Assembly (NCBI RefSeq): GCF_019279795.1 | Contig: NC_056748.1 | Coordinates: 610,994,070 to 611,058,069, forward strand | Source of the DNA: Protopterus annectens | Lineage: Eukaryota; Chordata; Ceratodontiformes; Protopteridae | Length of the DNA: 64,000 bases | Reading direction: 5' to 3' | Shown: in pieces, positions 33,109 through 44,222 of the stretch | How the letters are laid out: each line of letters begins with the position of its first letter | How positions within the stretch are numbered: the first letter of the stretch is position 1 | Translations under genes and position numbers: made by a program | The notes under the pieces: generated by a model | Database searches by the model: none | What the model saw: only the letters and a program-made list of their open reading frames with translations | What the model was told of the DNA's origin: nothing

Positions 33109-34029
33109 GTGAATCTTGAGGCAATGTTACACCTGCCCCATGTACACAACCCTCACCTCCCCCCAAGAAATACAAATATATGTGAGAGATGCAACCATTT
33201 ATCCAAACCGGAGGCTGAGCTCTCTCAACTCAGTACTGTCAAAACTAGTCAGGAGGAGAAGATAACCACACACACCGCAAACCCAGTCTCACATAGACCT
33301 ATCACAACTGCAAACCAAAGACATAAACACAGAAAAACTTTCCCGGAGGCCCTAATTACAAACACACCACATCAACAGAGGCCTCCAAAGCAGACACCCA
33401 AGCAACCACTACCTCCAAACATAGCACATGCAACACATAGTACACAAAGCTGGTGTGCCAAACAGTCACAGGCCAGAAGGACAAACAACATGCCTGATAC
33501 AGTTGTAATAGGTGACTCCATAGTCAGACACACTGCTGTCCCGCTCACCAGACTGAACAAGGGAAAGGGTACAGTAAGCTGCCTGTAGGCTGTTACAATA
33601 CGCCACATAACACAAGTATGCAGGTCACCCCAAAGCAAGTAGAAATATGATGCAGTCATTGTCCATGCTGGCATGAATGACCTGAGATGTACCTCCCCAG
33701 ACTACATGAAAAGAGACATAGATGAGCTCTCCGATTATGTAGTCCAGGCCGGTATGACACTGACCGTGTGCAGCATCCTACCCTCACCAAGAATGATGCC
33801 ACAGTACAAACACAGAATGATCAGCTTTAACAAGTGGCACAATTACTGGTGTCATTCCAAGGGGATCCAATGTCTGTCTGCTTGGGATGTCATGCTTGAC
33901 AAGCCACCCCGCTGTGCCAGGGATGGCTTGCAACTGTTACCCCTGGGCGTCTGGATATTGGATAAGGCTCTTGCCACCTCCATAGAGCCTTTCATAGGCA
34001 AGGCTGAAAAGACTAACCCACCTCCCTAG
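33109..34029 (+). pseudogene. CR1 C ORF1, zinc finger plus SGNH esterase
   Basis: ORF1 protein. 33109-33588: NTNICERCNHLSKPEAELSQ (second half of the Cys finger and coiled-coil start), a Lys/Pro/Thr/Gln-rich linker, then VVIGDSIVRHTAVPLTRLN, the SGNH block I with the nucleophile Ser in GDS. A stop at 33586-33588 interrupts. 33673-34029 follows in another frame with the block III region (VIVHAGMNDLRCTS across the break, carrying the Asn), ILPSPRMMPQYKHRMI, and SAWDVMLDKPPRCARDGLQL with the DG-H region (His of block V is not clear here). Best-preserved example in the window of the GDS motif. Confidence 0.82.
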
Positions 34030-34038
34030 AAAACATAA

Positions 34039-35100
34039 GTGGAAAGAAACATAGGGGTAATGCTGCCCAATGCCAGACGTGTAAACCTCAACATGCATGC
34101 TCCCGAGGCTCTCCCCAGTATGGAGAACATCGATGTCCGTGCAGTGACAGAAACCTGCAGCAAGGCTCCTGACAGCACACCAGCACTACCAGGTTATACC
34201 TCATATCATGCGTTATGGCCCCAAAACCTGGACCAAAACATAAAAGGAGGGGGGGTATCCATATTCAGCACAGACACCCACACGTCCAGGTAACTGACAA
34301 TGCACGAAGCATCGGAGACCACCCATGTGCAACTAACCATAGGCAAAACTGCTGTACAGTCTGTAGCATGCTACAGACCACACTCTCACACACAGGAACC
34401 CCACCCAGCTGTCCTGAAGACACTGGGCAGTATGAATGTCTCACCAAATACCAAACAAGGTACTCACAAATTACCACATAGGTGGTAATCCATTATGTAT
34501 GGAAGGAGTAATCAGGGACCTAGGAACACAAGTGGATAGTAACCTGTCATGTGACACTCACACTGCCAACATGGCTAGGAAGATTGTCTATATTGGACAC
34601 CGTATCATGAAAGGATTCACATCTACGTCAACAGAGGTCATTGTGCCCCTATACTGTTCTCTTATCAGACCCATAATCTAGTACAATGCCTCATTTGGGA
34701 TGTACCTTACCCGACACCTGCAGCAGTTAGAAAGACCTCATAGGTACCTCACCAAGAGGATAAAGGGTCTCAAATATATGTCATATGCTGCCTGGCTGTA
34801 GACACTCCAGCTGTATGCAGTCACATACTGCCTACACAGAGGTGTTGTATGCCTGTTGTACAAGGCCATGTCCAATACAGGAGTAATGGACATGCTCCAC
34901 CCCAGAAAAACCAAATCCATCGGAGCTGTGAGAGTGAGAGATGTCAACCTCAACACATAATGAAATAGGATGTACTGGAGGGACAGATACATAACCCAGA
35001 GGCTCCCTACACCATGGAACAGAATCCCATTCCATGTTAGGTAGAGCCCCTCACTGACTCTCTTCAACAGGAACCTTGCCAAGTGGATGGATGATCATAG
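34039..35100 (+). pseudogene. CR1 C ORF2, internally deleted
   Basis: N-terminus: ALPSMENIDVRAVTETCSKA and KGGGVSIFSTDTHTSR of the endonuclease (34039-34293), with a few more codons in other frames to 34460. The sequence then jumps to NYHIGGNPL and VIRDLGTQVDSNLSCD of the RT C-terminal domain (34436-34681), then QLERPHRYLTKRIKGL-type sequence, an MSNTGVMDMLH-type block, and the ORF2 end at about 35100. The whole RT catalytic core is missing. Confidence 0.78.
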
Positions 35101-35265
35101 ATGTACACTGGGAGTCTTCACTGTGTCACGTCCAGACAGAGGCACAGTAAAGTAAATCATAAATGGCCATAATATTCAAATAGCAAGGGGTGGCGAAAGC
35201 CACACACACTCTGGCTAGGCTTATAAATGCCCTAGGGCAGATAGCCTAGTATGAACCTATGAACC

Positions 35266-36960
35266 TATGAAGATACAAATTGTACAGGACACTAAGGATA
35301 ATCACAAGGCTTTCTTAACTGATGGTAGGAACCTTGTTGGGAATTCACAGATATGCTCTGAATCACTCAAATATTACAAACAACATACCAAACACACACA
35401 CATATTGCCAACATCCAACCTGACAGGTGCAGTGCAAACCCCACAAAATGCAAAATATCTATCCCAGCAGAGTGCTGGCCCCCCTGACATTGCAGATGCT
35501 GAGGTAACAGCCAGCATCTACAAAGCAAAACACACAGCATCAATGGTATGAGATGGTGTCCTGGGCTGAGTCCAACATGGACTCCAAGGAGAATGGAATG
35601 CCAAATAACACTACTGCTCAATGTCAGCCTTACCACAGGATATGTACCCAAAGAGCAGTGTACAACAACAGTGGTCCTTCTCCACAAAGGTGTTGCCTGA
35701 ATGGATACTGCAAACTACCACCCCAGAATCCTGACAAGCTTGGTCTGCAAAGCTATGGAAAGGATCAGCATGTACCGCAGACATAAAGATATTGGGGACC
35801 TACTGACACTGGACCCTACCCAGTGTGGCTTTCTTAAGTGCAGATCCTGCCCCTTAAACATGTTTGACTCATTTGAAACAGTCATTAAGGTCATTGATGA
35901 GGGGAATGTGGTCCACACAGCCTAGCTGGACCTTGCAAAAGGCTTCCATACAATACCCCACGTGTTCATTATAGATAAGCTCTCCAGCTTAAATATACAC
36001 CCCTATGTCTGTAGAGGGGTTGCAAACCAGACCAAGGACAGAACTGACATGGTCAGAAATGCTGCAGCCATGTCAGACTACAAACCAGATATAATTGGCA
36101 TCCCACAAGGCTTGGTCCTGGGACCTCCCTTGTTTGGTATATATGTCCCATAGGTACAGGCCAACATGGAAGGACTGTGTCTGAAGAAGTTTGCAGAGGA
36201 CTACAAACTGGCCACCATATCTGACCCTCCAGCTGACACAAGCATCCCACAAAAGGGCCACATAGAAACAGACAACTGGTGCCACAGCCATGTCAGCAAG
36301 CTAATTGCAGAAAAGTGTATAGTCAACCCCTGTGGATATACAGTAAGTGCCCACCAATTACCACATGGGTGTTAACCCATTAAGTACTTAACATGTAATA
36401 AGAGACCTGGGGACACAAGTTGATAGATATCCTGCATTGGACAAGCATGTGGCTGTAGTGGTTACAGAAACATACCATATACCCACCTAATCATGAAGGT
36501 TGTCAGATCTAGATCAGGGGAGGTCATTGTGGCTCTGCAGTCATCCTTCATCAGCTTCACAATTGACTACAATGGCCCCTGTAGGATGTACCTCAGCAGA
36601 CACCTCCAACAACTGGAAAGACCCCAAAAGTACCTCACCAGGAGTATCAAAGAGCTTGAACAGATGCCATGTGTTGCCTGATTAAACAAACTGCAGCTCC
36701 ACACACTGCCATACTGCCCGCCCAGAGGCAAGCTGTGCCTGATGTATAAAGCCATGTCCAAGCTGGAATCAATGAACATGCTGCACCTTGTACATTCTGA
36801 ATGGCAGTGAGCTATGCACATGAGAGACCTGAACCCCAGCACTGACATACATAGGACAAGCTGTACTGAATGATCCATAACACAGAAGCCATCCCCACTC
36901 TTGAGTAAACCCCCAGTACAGATTAGCCAGAGAGTCACTCATCGACTCTCCTCAAGTGGA
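35266..36960 (+). pseudogene. CR1 B reverse transcriptase
   Basis: Continuation of CR1 B ORF2. 35267-35551: VQDTKDNHKAFLTDGRNLVG (linker), then about 35700-36375 the RT: NYHPRILTSLVCKAMERISM, LDPTQCGFLKCRSCPL, motif A LDLAKGFHTIPHVFIID (with a stop before it), motif B IGIPQGLVLGPPLFGIY, motif C KKFAEDYKL (Glu and Asp replace the Asp pair: FAED for FADD), and SHVSKLIAEKCIV. The C-terminal part (36493-36960) has YNGPCRMYLSRHLQQLERPQ. Several stops and a damaged catalytic site. Confidence 0.8.
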
Positions 36961-37150
36961 ATCTTGATGAGTGGATGGGAGATGGTAGGTTTACCCTGGG
37001 TATCACTGTTATGTCATGGGTAGATGGAGGTACAGTATACTAACCATGACATATGTCATGGCAAACTCCAGTTACAATGTGTGTCGAAGAACAAACACGC
37101 TCTCTGACTAGCATTAGAAATGGCCTAGGCACATTGCTAGTGTTTGCCAA

Positions 37151-37950
37151 TGTCCATCTATGTTGTGGAATACACTACCAATGTTGGACAAGCCTGGTTT
37201 AAGTAGTTCATATCTGAACATAATGCAACATGGTCATATGTGCACAACTGGCCCCTAACCAGTCTGTTGTGCTCACTTTGAAAATTTAAAGCAGTGATAG
37301 GACTAAAGCCCAGGATACTGTCCACCACAGTGAAAGTACTGAACCAGTACACTATACGGTACTACAGTGTTAAGTCAGTATGAAAGGATGTTGACAACTG
37401 TATGCAAAGTATCCCATGCAAACCCTGCAGGCACAGTATAATCCCTGTTGTGTTCAGACACAAAGCAGTTGGACAGTAAGTACACAACATGACACACAAC
37501 ACACAACCATAAACATGAGATATTGTTGAAGTTCACACTCATCCACAAATGTGGTGGACTGCAGAGTTCAACATGTGGAAAGCTCACACTGGGCATGCTC
37601 GCACACTTTGATAAATGAGACATATGTCAGACAACATGCCATGGAAAGCCTGAACTGGGCATGCTCACACACTTAGGCCATATCTTAGTTTAGCAGTTGG
37701 CCACACATATCTGGTATTTGTACGTGTTATTCCAGGAACCAACCACATTACAGCAATCTGCCCAGTGCACACAGTTAAATGACTACAGAGACATAAGTGA
37801 TATAGTGGATCCCTCTCATATTCAAACATCTTCCACAGATACACAAGTTGTTCATAGAAACAGGGAATGCTATGGCAATAAAGACCTGCAAACAGTCTAT
37901 CAGCAACAAATATTGTGCATCTGACAATTAAACATATGGGTGTAGAGGTC
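37151..37950. other. no recognisable gene
   Basis: Short unassigned stretch between CR1 B and CR1 E. A ~45-bp block (TGGAAAGCTCACACTGGGCATGC) recurs imperfectly at 37575 and 37640 (TGGAAAGCCTGAACTGGGCATGC). Nothing else recognised. Confidence 0.4.
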
Positions 37951-38289
37951 AATACTAGGCTGTTTGCCCTAGGGAATGAAAGCTTAGCCAGAGCGTGCTT
38001 GGCGTCTGTCTCCCCAGTACAGTAGGCTACTGTGCCACTGTAAAGTAGGTCACATAAGGCACCGTTTGAGGCTAGTGTGCTGTGCCTCCGTCAAGCAGGG
38101 ACACAGTTGAGATCCCAGGGGTTGAATTTGCTATGCCACATCCATGTTGTTGGTGTGTGCTGGAAGAGGGTTGGTGAGGACCTCTAACAGTAAGTGGGCA
38201 TCAATAACAGACTGAGGGGAGCCTTATCTGCACTGTCTGGACAATTTCACTGTCAACACTTTGTCGTGATGATTATGAGGGATTGAAGT

Positions 38290-39090
38290 GTCATGCCAGT
38301 ACTGTTCAGAGATGTCCTCCCTCTGTGGGCTACTGCTCTGCAATGTATTAGCTCACTCTGTCTGTTGGACAGCTCATATATGGCTGGTGTACACCTGACA
38401 GGTGTCCTGTTGTGGAGGAGTCATGGGTATATTTGGGATAGCATGATCAATGCAAACCTTCCACATGCTCATAGAATGCAATTGTCAAGGATTATGCAGA
38501 GTGGCCTGTATACTCCCCAGCATGGGTCCTTTGAAGTCTTCCACCCCAGTCTTCACAAGTGCAAAGTCTGCTTTTGATAAATACACTTTGTTTGCAGTGA
38601 CAACCTTGCCTGGGGTGGGGATGGGATATGGATGTCCAGGGAAAGGTGGGTATGGTCAGATATCAACAATGGTGGTCTACCTCTGGTGTGGAACAGTGAG
38701 TACCCATGTTGCAGATGGTCAGGTGCAATATGTATTCCCCCTTGTGGCTGTGGTGAGTGGCCCTGCCATAGCACATGGACTCACAAATTGTAGTGGCTGT
38801 AGGGTAATGTTGTAGAGGCCTGAGTAGTTCCCACACACAATATACCTGTACCTGACGTTAACAACTGGAATGGTGTATGTGAACACCGTCATATCTTGGC
38901 ACTGTTCCCAGGGAAGCAAAGTGTGTGTCCTGGATGTGGGAGGGGTGGTCTGAACTGGTTGTGTTGTGTGTTACAGGTCCTGTGGTCATGAAGCATGGTA
39001 TAGAACATAACCTGCCAGTGCTGATGTGCATATCTGACCCTGACGTAGGTGGCTGCAAATGCATATATATGCTATCCTCCACCTGACAGG
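38290..39090 (-). pseudogene. CR1 E endonuclease and linker
   Basis: Minus strand. 39082-38858: MEDSIYMHLQPPTSG and THNTTSSDHPSHIQDTHFAS align with MENIDICAVTETWFKAPKST and the GGGVSIFIKDTHTS part of other copies. 38919-38719 holds the middle of the domain, and 38774-38553 gives LLISDHTHLSLDIHIPSPPQ, the SDH motif region. The linker lies at 38290-38550. GDFN is not visible. Strongly decayed. Confidence 0.7.
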
Positions 39091-39123
39091 TAGTAATAGA
39101 TGTACATACCTCTGTATAAATAA

Positions 39124-39253
39124 TGATGTCAGCACCCTATAAATACTGCAGGTGCAGAACAGTTGCCCAGTAATTCAGATAGTGTGCTCTGCTAATGCGT
39201 CTCCCTCAAGTGTCATAATATAGTTAGGCAGGGGTTTGAATCCTGCAAATGCT

Positions 39254-39318
<65 letters not shown>

Positions 39319-39774
39319 AGGGGGGTTGGTGTGTGTGCAATTCTGTGTGAGAGAAATGTCCCTTTTGGCAACTAGGAGAACACACTACAGGATGCACATT
39401 CCCCTTTCTAAACACTGATGAAGTCAGCACCTTATAAGTACAGCAGGAGAAGGGAAACCTCCCAGTAATGCGAATAGCGTGCTCTGCTAATGTGTCTGTC
39501 TTGAGTGTCATAACATAGTTAGGTAGAGGTTTGAATCCTGCAAATGCTCAGTGTGTGTGTGTACAATTCTGTGTGAGAGAAATGTCCCTTTTGGCAGCTA
39601 GGAGAACACACTACAGGATGCACATTCCCCTTTCTAAACACTGATGATGTCAGCACCCTATAAGTACAGCAGGAGAAGGGAAACCTCCCAGTAATGCGAA
39701 TAGCGCGCTCTGCTAATGTGTCCATCTTGAGTGTCATAACATAGTTAGGTAGGGGTTTGAATCCTGCAAATGCT

Positions 39775-39811
<37 letters not shown>

Positions 39812-40257
39812 TGTGAAAGAAATGTCCCTTTTGGCAACTAGGAGAACACACTACAAGGATGCACATTCCCCTTTCTAAACACTGATGATGTCAGCACCCT
39901 ATAAGTACAGCAGGAGAGGGGAACCTCCCAGTAATGCGAATAGCGCACTCTGCTAATGCATCCATCTTGAGTGTCATAACATAGGTAGGGGTTTGAATCC
40001 TGCAAATGCTCAGTGTGTGTGTTTGGATGAGGGGGGTTAGTGTGTGTGCAATACTGTGTGAGAGAAATGTCCCTTTTGGCAACTAGGAGAACACACTACA
40101 GGATGCACATTCCCCTTTCTAAACACTGATGATGTCGGCACCCTATAAGTACAGCCGGAGAAGAGAAACCTCCCAGTAATGCAAATAGCGCGCTCGGCTA
40201 CTGCTTCTCATACTAGTGTCATAACATAGTTAGGTAGGGATTTGAATCCTGCAAATG

Positions 40258-40298
<41 letters not shown>

Positions 40299-40570
40299 GG
40301 GGGGGGAGTACATGTGTGAGAGAACTGACCCTTTTGGCAACCAGTACAACACACCAGCTGCTGCATATTCCAATCTCTACAAAGAGATGATGTCAGCACC
40401 CTACAAGTACAGCAGAAGAGGGCAAATCTCCCAGTAATGCAAATAGCACACTCTGCTACTGCGTCTCTCACTACTGTCATAGCACAGTTAGTTATGGCTT
40501 TGAATTCCACAAATGCTACATGTTTTTGTCACACAGAATGCCCATATGTGTGGGTTGTTGTTCACAATAA
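39124..40570. repeat. tandem array of ~235-295-bp units with box-B-like motif and (GT)n
   Basis: Six direct units starting at about 39124, 39418, 39656, 39897, 40131 and 40388, each opening GATGTCAGCACCCTATAAGTA. Each contains a tRNA-like stretch ending GGTTTGAATCCTGCAAATG (close to the Pol III box B GGTTCGANTCC), then a (GT)n run of variable length, then GAGAAATGTCCCTTTTGGCA and GCACATTCCCCTTTCTAAACA. Unit length varies mainly with (GT)n: the first has ~70 bp of GT. The unit resembles a tRNA-derived SINE that was amplified in tandem. Confidence 0.85.
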
Positions 40571-40964
40571 TGCATGACATCGATTAAACCAGTAATGGCA
40601 ATGCACACAGATGATGTATGTGTGTGCCAAATACACATATATACCTGTGACCTTCAATAGTTCCCATGTCTGACGCCTGCCACATGTGAATACATGGTAT
40701 TTGCACTGGATAACATTACGACTGGTTTTCTGTGCGGGTGCTGCATGTGGTATGTGTATATACAGTGTGAGTTGTATATGGTATCATCCTAGTGGCGAGG
40801 GATACACATCTGGTCTGGGGCATATAGTCTACATGTTGTTGATGAACAGGTGCTGCATGTTTTCACCTGTTGTGGGAGTGGTAACAGGTTGTTCCATAGC
40901 AATGCAGTGACTACATGCTAGGAACCTTTCAGCTAGGGTGTTGTAGCTACAGTAATTCATCAGC
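40571..40964. other. no recognisable gene
   Basis: Unassigned sequence between the array and the resumption of CR1 E ORF1. Probably came in with the array or is decayed CR1 sequence. Confidence 0.4.
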
Positions 40965-41700
40965 ATTCAGTAATACATCAGCAGTCTTGGTGAGGGTATG
41001 ATGCCAACCAAGGTCAGGGTCATACCAGCCTGTGCCACATGCTCAGAGAGCCCTTCAATGTTCCCTATCATGTAGTCCAGGGAGGTACATCACAGGTCAG
41101 CCATAGTGGCACGGACAATGACTGAGTCATATGTGTCCATGCCTCTGACTGACCTGTATGCTTGTGTTATGTGGTGGACCATAGTGCCCCACGGGCATAT
41201 CACTGTGATCTTCACCTTGTCCAGCCTGGTGAGCGGGACCTCACTGTACCAGACAATAAAGGTACCTAACACAACTGTAGCAGGTGTGTTGTCTAGCCGT
41301 ACAGGCTGTGACTGTTTGGCACACAGGATTTGTGTGCTATGTGTTGCACGTGCTGTGTTCCGGCTTAACGTATGCCTGTGTGCCAGCTGCAGAGGTGTCT
41401 GCTGCTCAGGCAGGATGCTATTCTGAGGCTCCACAAATGCCCCAGTGTGTTCATGTGTTTGGAATGCTGTCAGTGTAGGTCTACATCAGACTGGTATTGT
41501 AGTCACTGTAGTTTTTCATGCCACCTGACAGGTTATGCCAGTACTGGGTTCAGAGTGCTTAGTCCCCAGTTTGGCTATGTGGTTGCATCTCACACATGTG
41601 TTGTACGTCCATGTGTAGGGGAGAGGGTTAACTGTGTACATGTGGCAGCTGTGACATTGCCACATGACTCACATATTCCACAACTGTACCATAGAGGTGA
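40965..41700 (-). pseudogene. CR1 E ORF1
   Basis: Minus strand. 41434-41090 has LDNTPATVVLGTFIVWYSEV (block I region; GDS reads GTF, so the nucleophile is lost) and YDSVIVRATMADL (block III, Asn-Asp replaced). The 40990-41080 part matches SILPSPR-type sequence. 41540-41700 is the inverse of the Cys finger region. Esterase residues are gone, so a dead copy. Confidence 0.75.
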
Positions 41701-41979
41701 CTGACAAGTGACCTTTGCACATGCTACCATAGTATTGAGATTGCCATGGTGATTAACAGCACATAGGGCCAATGGGGAACAAGGTACAGAAGGTGAGTAT
41801 GTGAGGGTGTAGTGCCTGTGATTAGTTAGCACTGGCATATATGACTGCTCACTTGGTCAAATGCCAGGTAAGTCATATGCTATGTGTCACAAGCAACGTA
41901 CATGCGAACAGGACAAACAGTGACGTTCTGCCAAGTGAGACATGGACATACATATAGTAAGCTATGCAGATGTCACTAG
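41701..41979. other. decayed CR1 E 5' region
   Basis: No gene; lies between ORF1 and the recognisable 5'UTR match, so probably 5'UTR of CR1 E with too much divergence to align by eye. Confidence 0.35.
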
Positions 41980-42370
41980 GAATCCACAGAAGCTCTGTAA
42001 ATCTGCATTGCAGGTGGAATCAGTGTTCCAGGGTAACTGCAAGCAAACATGCATGCAAACAAAGCTACAGTAAGCAGGGCTGCATGTAGTCCATTGTACA
42101 ACAAACAAGCTGTACCACTTCCAGTAGGTAACAGTGCAAATATGCAGGTACTATACACATGTACATGGAAATACACAGGTCAGATGGCCAGGGTCCAGTC
42201 TCAGCACACACAAGTGTACAGACCATGTACCATCAGGATGTACAATAACCGGATGGAAACCCAGGTGCTCACACCTGCAGTAATACACATGTCAAATAAC
42301 AGACACTGAGCCTTCACTCAGTGGTTCCATACTTAGTAGGATGTATGCTACCTGTCCTGCCACCACAGTA
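41980..42370 (-). repeat. CR1 5'UTR segment (copy E)
   Basis: Matches the CR1 A 5' monomers: ACAAACAAGCTGTACCAC / ACAAGGCATACCAATTTG, AACAGACACTGAGCCTTCAC and AGGATGTATGCTACCTGTCC all have counterparts at 10560-10860 and 11280-11545. Only one unit is seen. Confidence 0.6.
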
Positions 42371-42558
42371 TCCCTGACATTTATGGGGACTCTCCCTCCT
42401 GTGAAAGTTAGTTTTGTGTGTTGGGGCTGTCTAGCATGGTAGGAGATGTGAGCTTGCAGTGCTAGGATGCTCCTGTGTGTCCTGTACCAGTCATGTAGTA
42501 CTGCACACATATCAACATTCTCAAACATCCGCATTGCAGAGTCCATTGTGGGCAACAC
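42371..42558 (-). pseudogene. CR1 fragment F, endonuclease N-terminus
   Basis: Minus strand: MLPTMDSAMRMFENVDMCAV and LALQAHISYHARQPQ align with the start of the endonuclease of copies A and C (ENIDICAVTETW; ALPGYNSYHTF). About 60 codons, open, then truncated. Its lower edge abuts the copy E 5'UTR, so either E inserted here or this is a rearranged piece. Confidence 0.65.
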
Positions 42559-43389
42559 GCCACTTTCAGTTTACATGTCCATCATTGCGTATCAATACTT
42601 TCATTACCTTATCCCCTGTGCTACCTATGTATGTGGCCTTCTGTTGACATCCTTACCACCAGTATGCAAACATGTGCAGATGATACACTATGGTACTTAA
42701 CATGGGTGTAGACAACAGTACAAGACAATCATACCCTTACTGCATCAGGCATGCTGGGATATACCCACAATTATATCAGCACACAGTACTGTTAACAACA
42801 TGATGCTATTACTACACGTCTATGTAGTCACCCTGTGCATCAGCAACATGTTAACCTGTACCTGCACTGATGTTACAGATTGCAGGAGGTGGCACAGTTT
42901 CATCATATGCACAGGGTGTGAACTTGGTATGCCTCAGTCTGCCACTGATACCACCAATTAACATGTATGTGTATGTGTGTTGGTGAGGGACAGCAGTACA
43001 AGGTGGGGCAATGTTGATGCAGTGTGTGCGTGTATGCGGTAGCCCTAGGTGTTGTCATTCTGCATGTGTGTATGGATGCACACAGTTCCACCTCATGGCT
43101 GCCATATACCGGTGTTTGTGGACAGCCACAGACTGTACCTGTCAGGTCATACAGATCAGTGTCTCTGGCCACAGACACGGTACCTGTGCCTTGCAGGGGT
43201 GCTACGGACCATATCCAGTACCAATCCAGACTGGGTACTGTCATCAGAAGAAGGTGTTCATTGACTGGACACAGATCCCTGTTGGGCCTGTCCAGAGCCA
43301 CGTGCACATGGTCTCCTGGGGCGGTCTGATGACAGCACAGACCCAGCATTGCTGGGGCTGCTGCTGGCACTATGGGGGCGGCCGCGGCC
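42559..43389. other. unassigned; possible 3' end of Harbinger accessory gene
   Basis: No clear gene. A minus-strand frame at 42903-43442 starts with Gln- and Ala-rich sequence (VCQQQQQLAVVADD, AAAAPIVPAAAPAMLG) overlapping the end of the accessory gene, and may be the alternative frame of its low-complexity C-terminus. Confidence 0.3.
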
Positions 43390-44121
43390 CTGTTGTCATC
43401 TGCGACGACTGCCAGCTGCTGCTGTTGCTGGCATACGCCCACGTTGATGCCTCAACCGTCCACCATTGCCCTGGCTCATGGACATGTAGTTGTGGAACTG
43501 ATCTAATATGTCCCCACAATGTCTGTCTATGACATCAGTGAAATTACGGATGGCAGCCGCAATGTCACGCATACTGTCAGTCATGGCTGTGCGACATGCT
43601 GTCAGCTCCCTCAGACCCTGTCTGGTGTACCATTCCATACGTGACTGTGCCTGCATGACAGCCCGTAACATAGATGAGGTTGTAAGACCTCTGTGGGCAT
43701 GTCTGACAGGGGCAGTACGCCCATGGATGCTCCCATGAGAACCCCTGGACATCTGTCGGTGTGGTACCATCTCAGGGCCATGCCTATGGCTGCTGTGTGG
43801 GGAAGCATGTGTGCCACAGATACCACATTACCCTGGTCAGTGCCCACTGTATCCTGTCCATCACCTAGGGACATTGGTGACGAAGGATGTATTGGCAGGA
43901 TGACTGTGCGCATTGATGGGGTTGACTCCTGTGTACTGTGAATTGGCTGACCAATGACGGACCATGGCACACCTTCCTGTGCCATTACACAGATGTCATC
44001 ATTATCAGTACCCGGGGCACCTGATTCAGGTTCCCTGCTGCATGACACCAGAGCAGCACCAGAACCTGTGGGAGGGAAACAGGAAACACAGTTTACAATG
44101 TCTACAAAATGATACCAGTGA

Positions 44122-44222
44122 TGCACACATGCACACGTGCACACATGCACAGGTGCACACATGCACACGTGCACACATGCACACAGTTGCACACTTGCAC
44201 ACAGTTGCACACTTGCACACTA
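44122..44222. repeat. GCACAC minisatellite in intron/exon border region
   Basis: Irregular repeat of GCACACATGCACACGTGCAC and GCACACAGTTGCACACTT words, within the intron between the mini-exon and last exon of the Harbinger accessory gene. Confidence 0.85.

Larger units (their letters stand above)
33106..35265 (+). mobile_element. CR1 LINE copy C, inserted in copy B
   Basis: Plus-strand CR1 with ORF1 (33109-34029), the first part of the endonuclease (34039-34460), then an internal deletion that joins it to the RT C-terminal part (34465-35100), and a well-preserved 3' end with GGTGGCGAAAGCC, GGCTAGGCTTATAAATGCCC and a tail of 8-bp repeats (TATGAACC). Copy B's coding is on both sides, so C inserted into B. 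Confidence 0.8.
31785..37150 (+). mobile_element. CR1 LINE copy B, split by CR1 C
   Basis: Plus-strand CR1. Its start lies within ORF1 (CCTACCCTCACCAAGCATGA at 31809, matching the esterase region), then endonuclease (about 32110-32740), then a linker up to 33105. Copy C is inserted there, and B resumes at 35266 with linker, RT and the degenerate 3' end (about 37000-37150, with TGTCGAAGAACA and AGAAATGGCCTAGGC). Heavily mutated. Confidence 0.75.
37951..42370 (-). mobile_element. CR1 LINE copy E, interrupted by a tandem array
   Basis: Minus-strand CR1: 3' end at 37951-38100 (inverse of GGTGGCGAAAGCC.. and of the AGGGC..TAGCCTAGTA tail), linker and endonuclease at 38290-39090, a tandem array plus unknown sequence at 39124-40960, ORF1 at 40965-41700, and a 5'UTR at about 41980-42370 related to the monomers of copy A. 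The RT domain is missing. Confidence 0.7.

Noticed and set aside
39224..40510. Repeated minus-strand frames with THTHTH and similar short proteins
   Set aside because: They arise from (GT)n and the tandem unit; each is the same shadow frame in successive units.
39124..40570. CRISPR-like array
   Set aside because: Units are 235-295 bp without short conserved repeats and unique spacers; the organism is a vertebrate. It is an ordinary tandem repeat.
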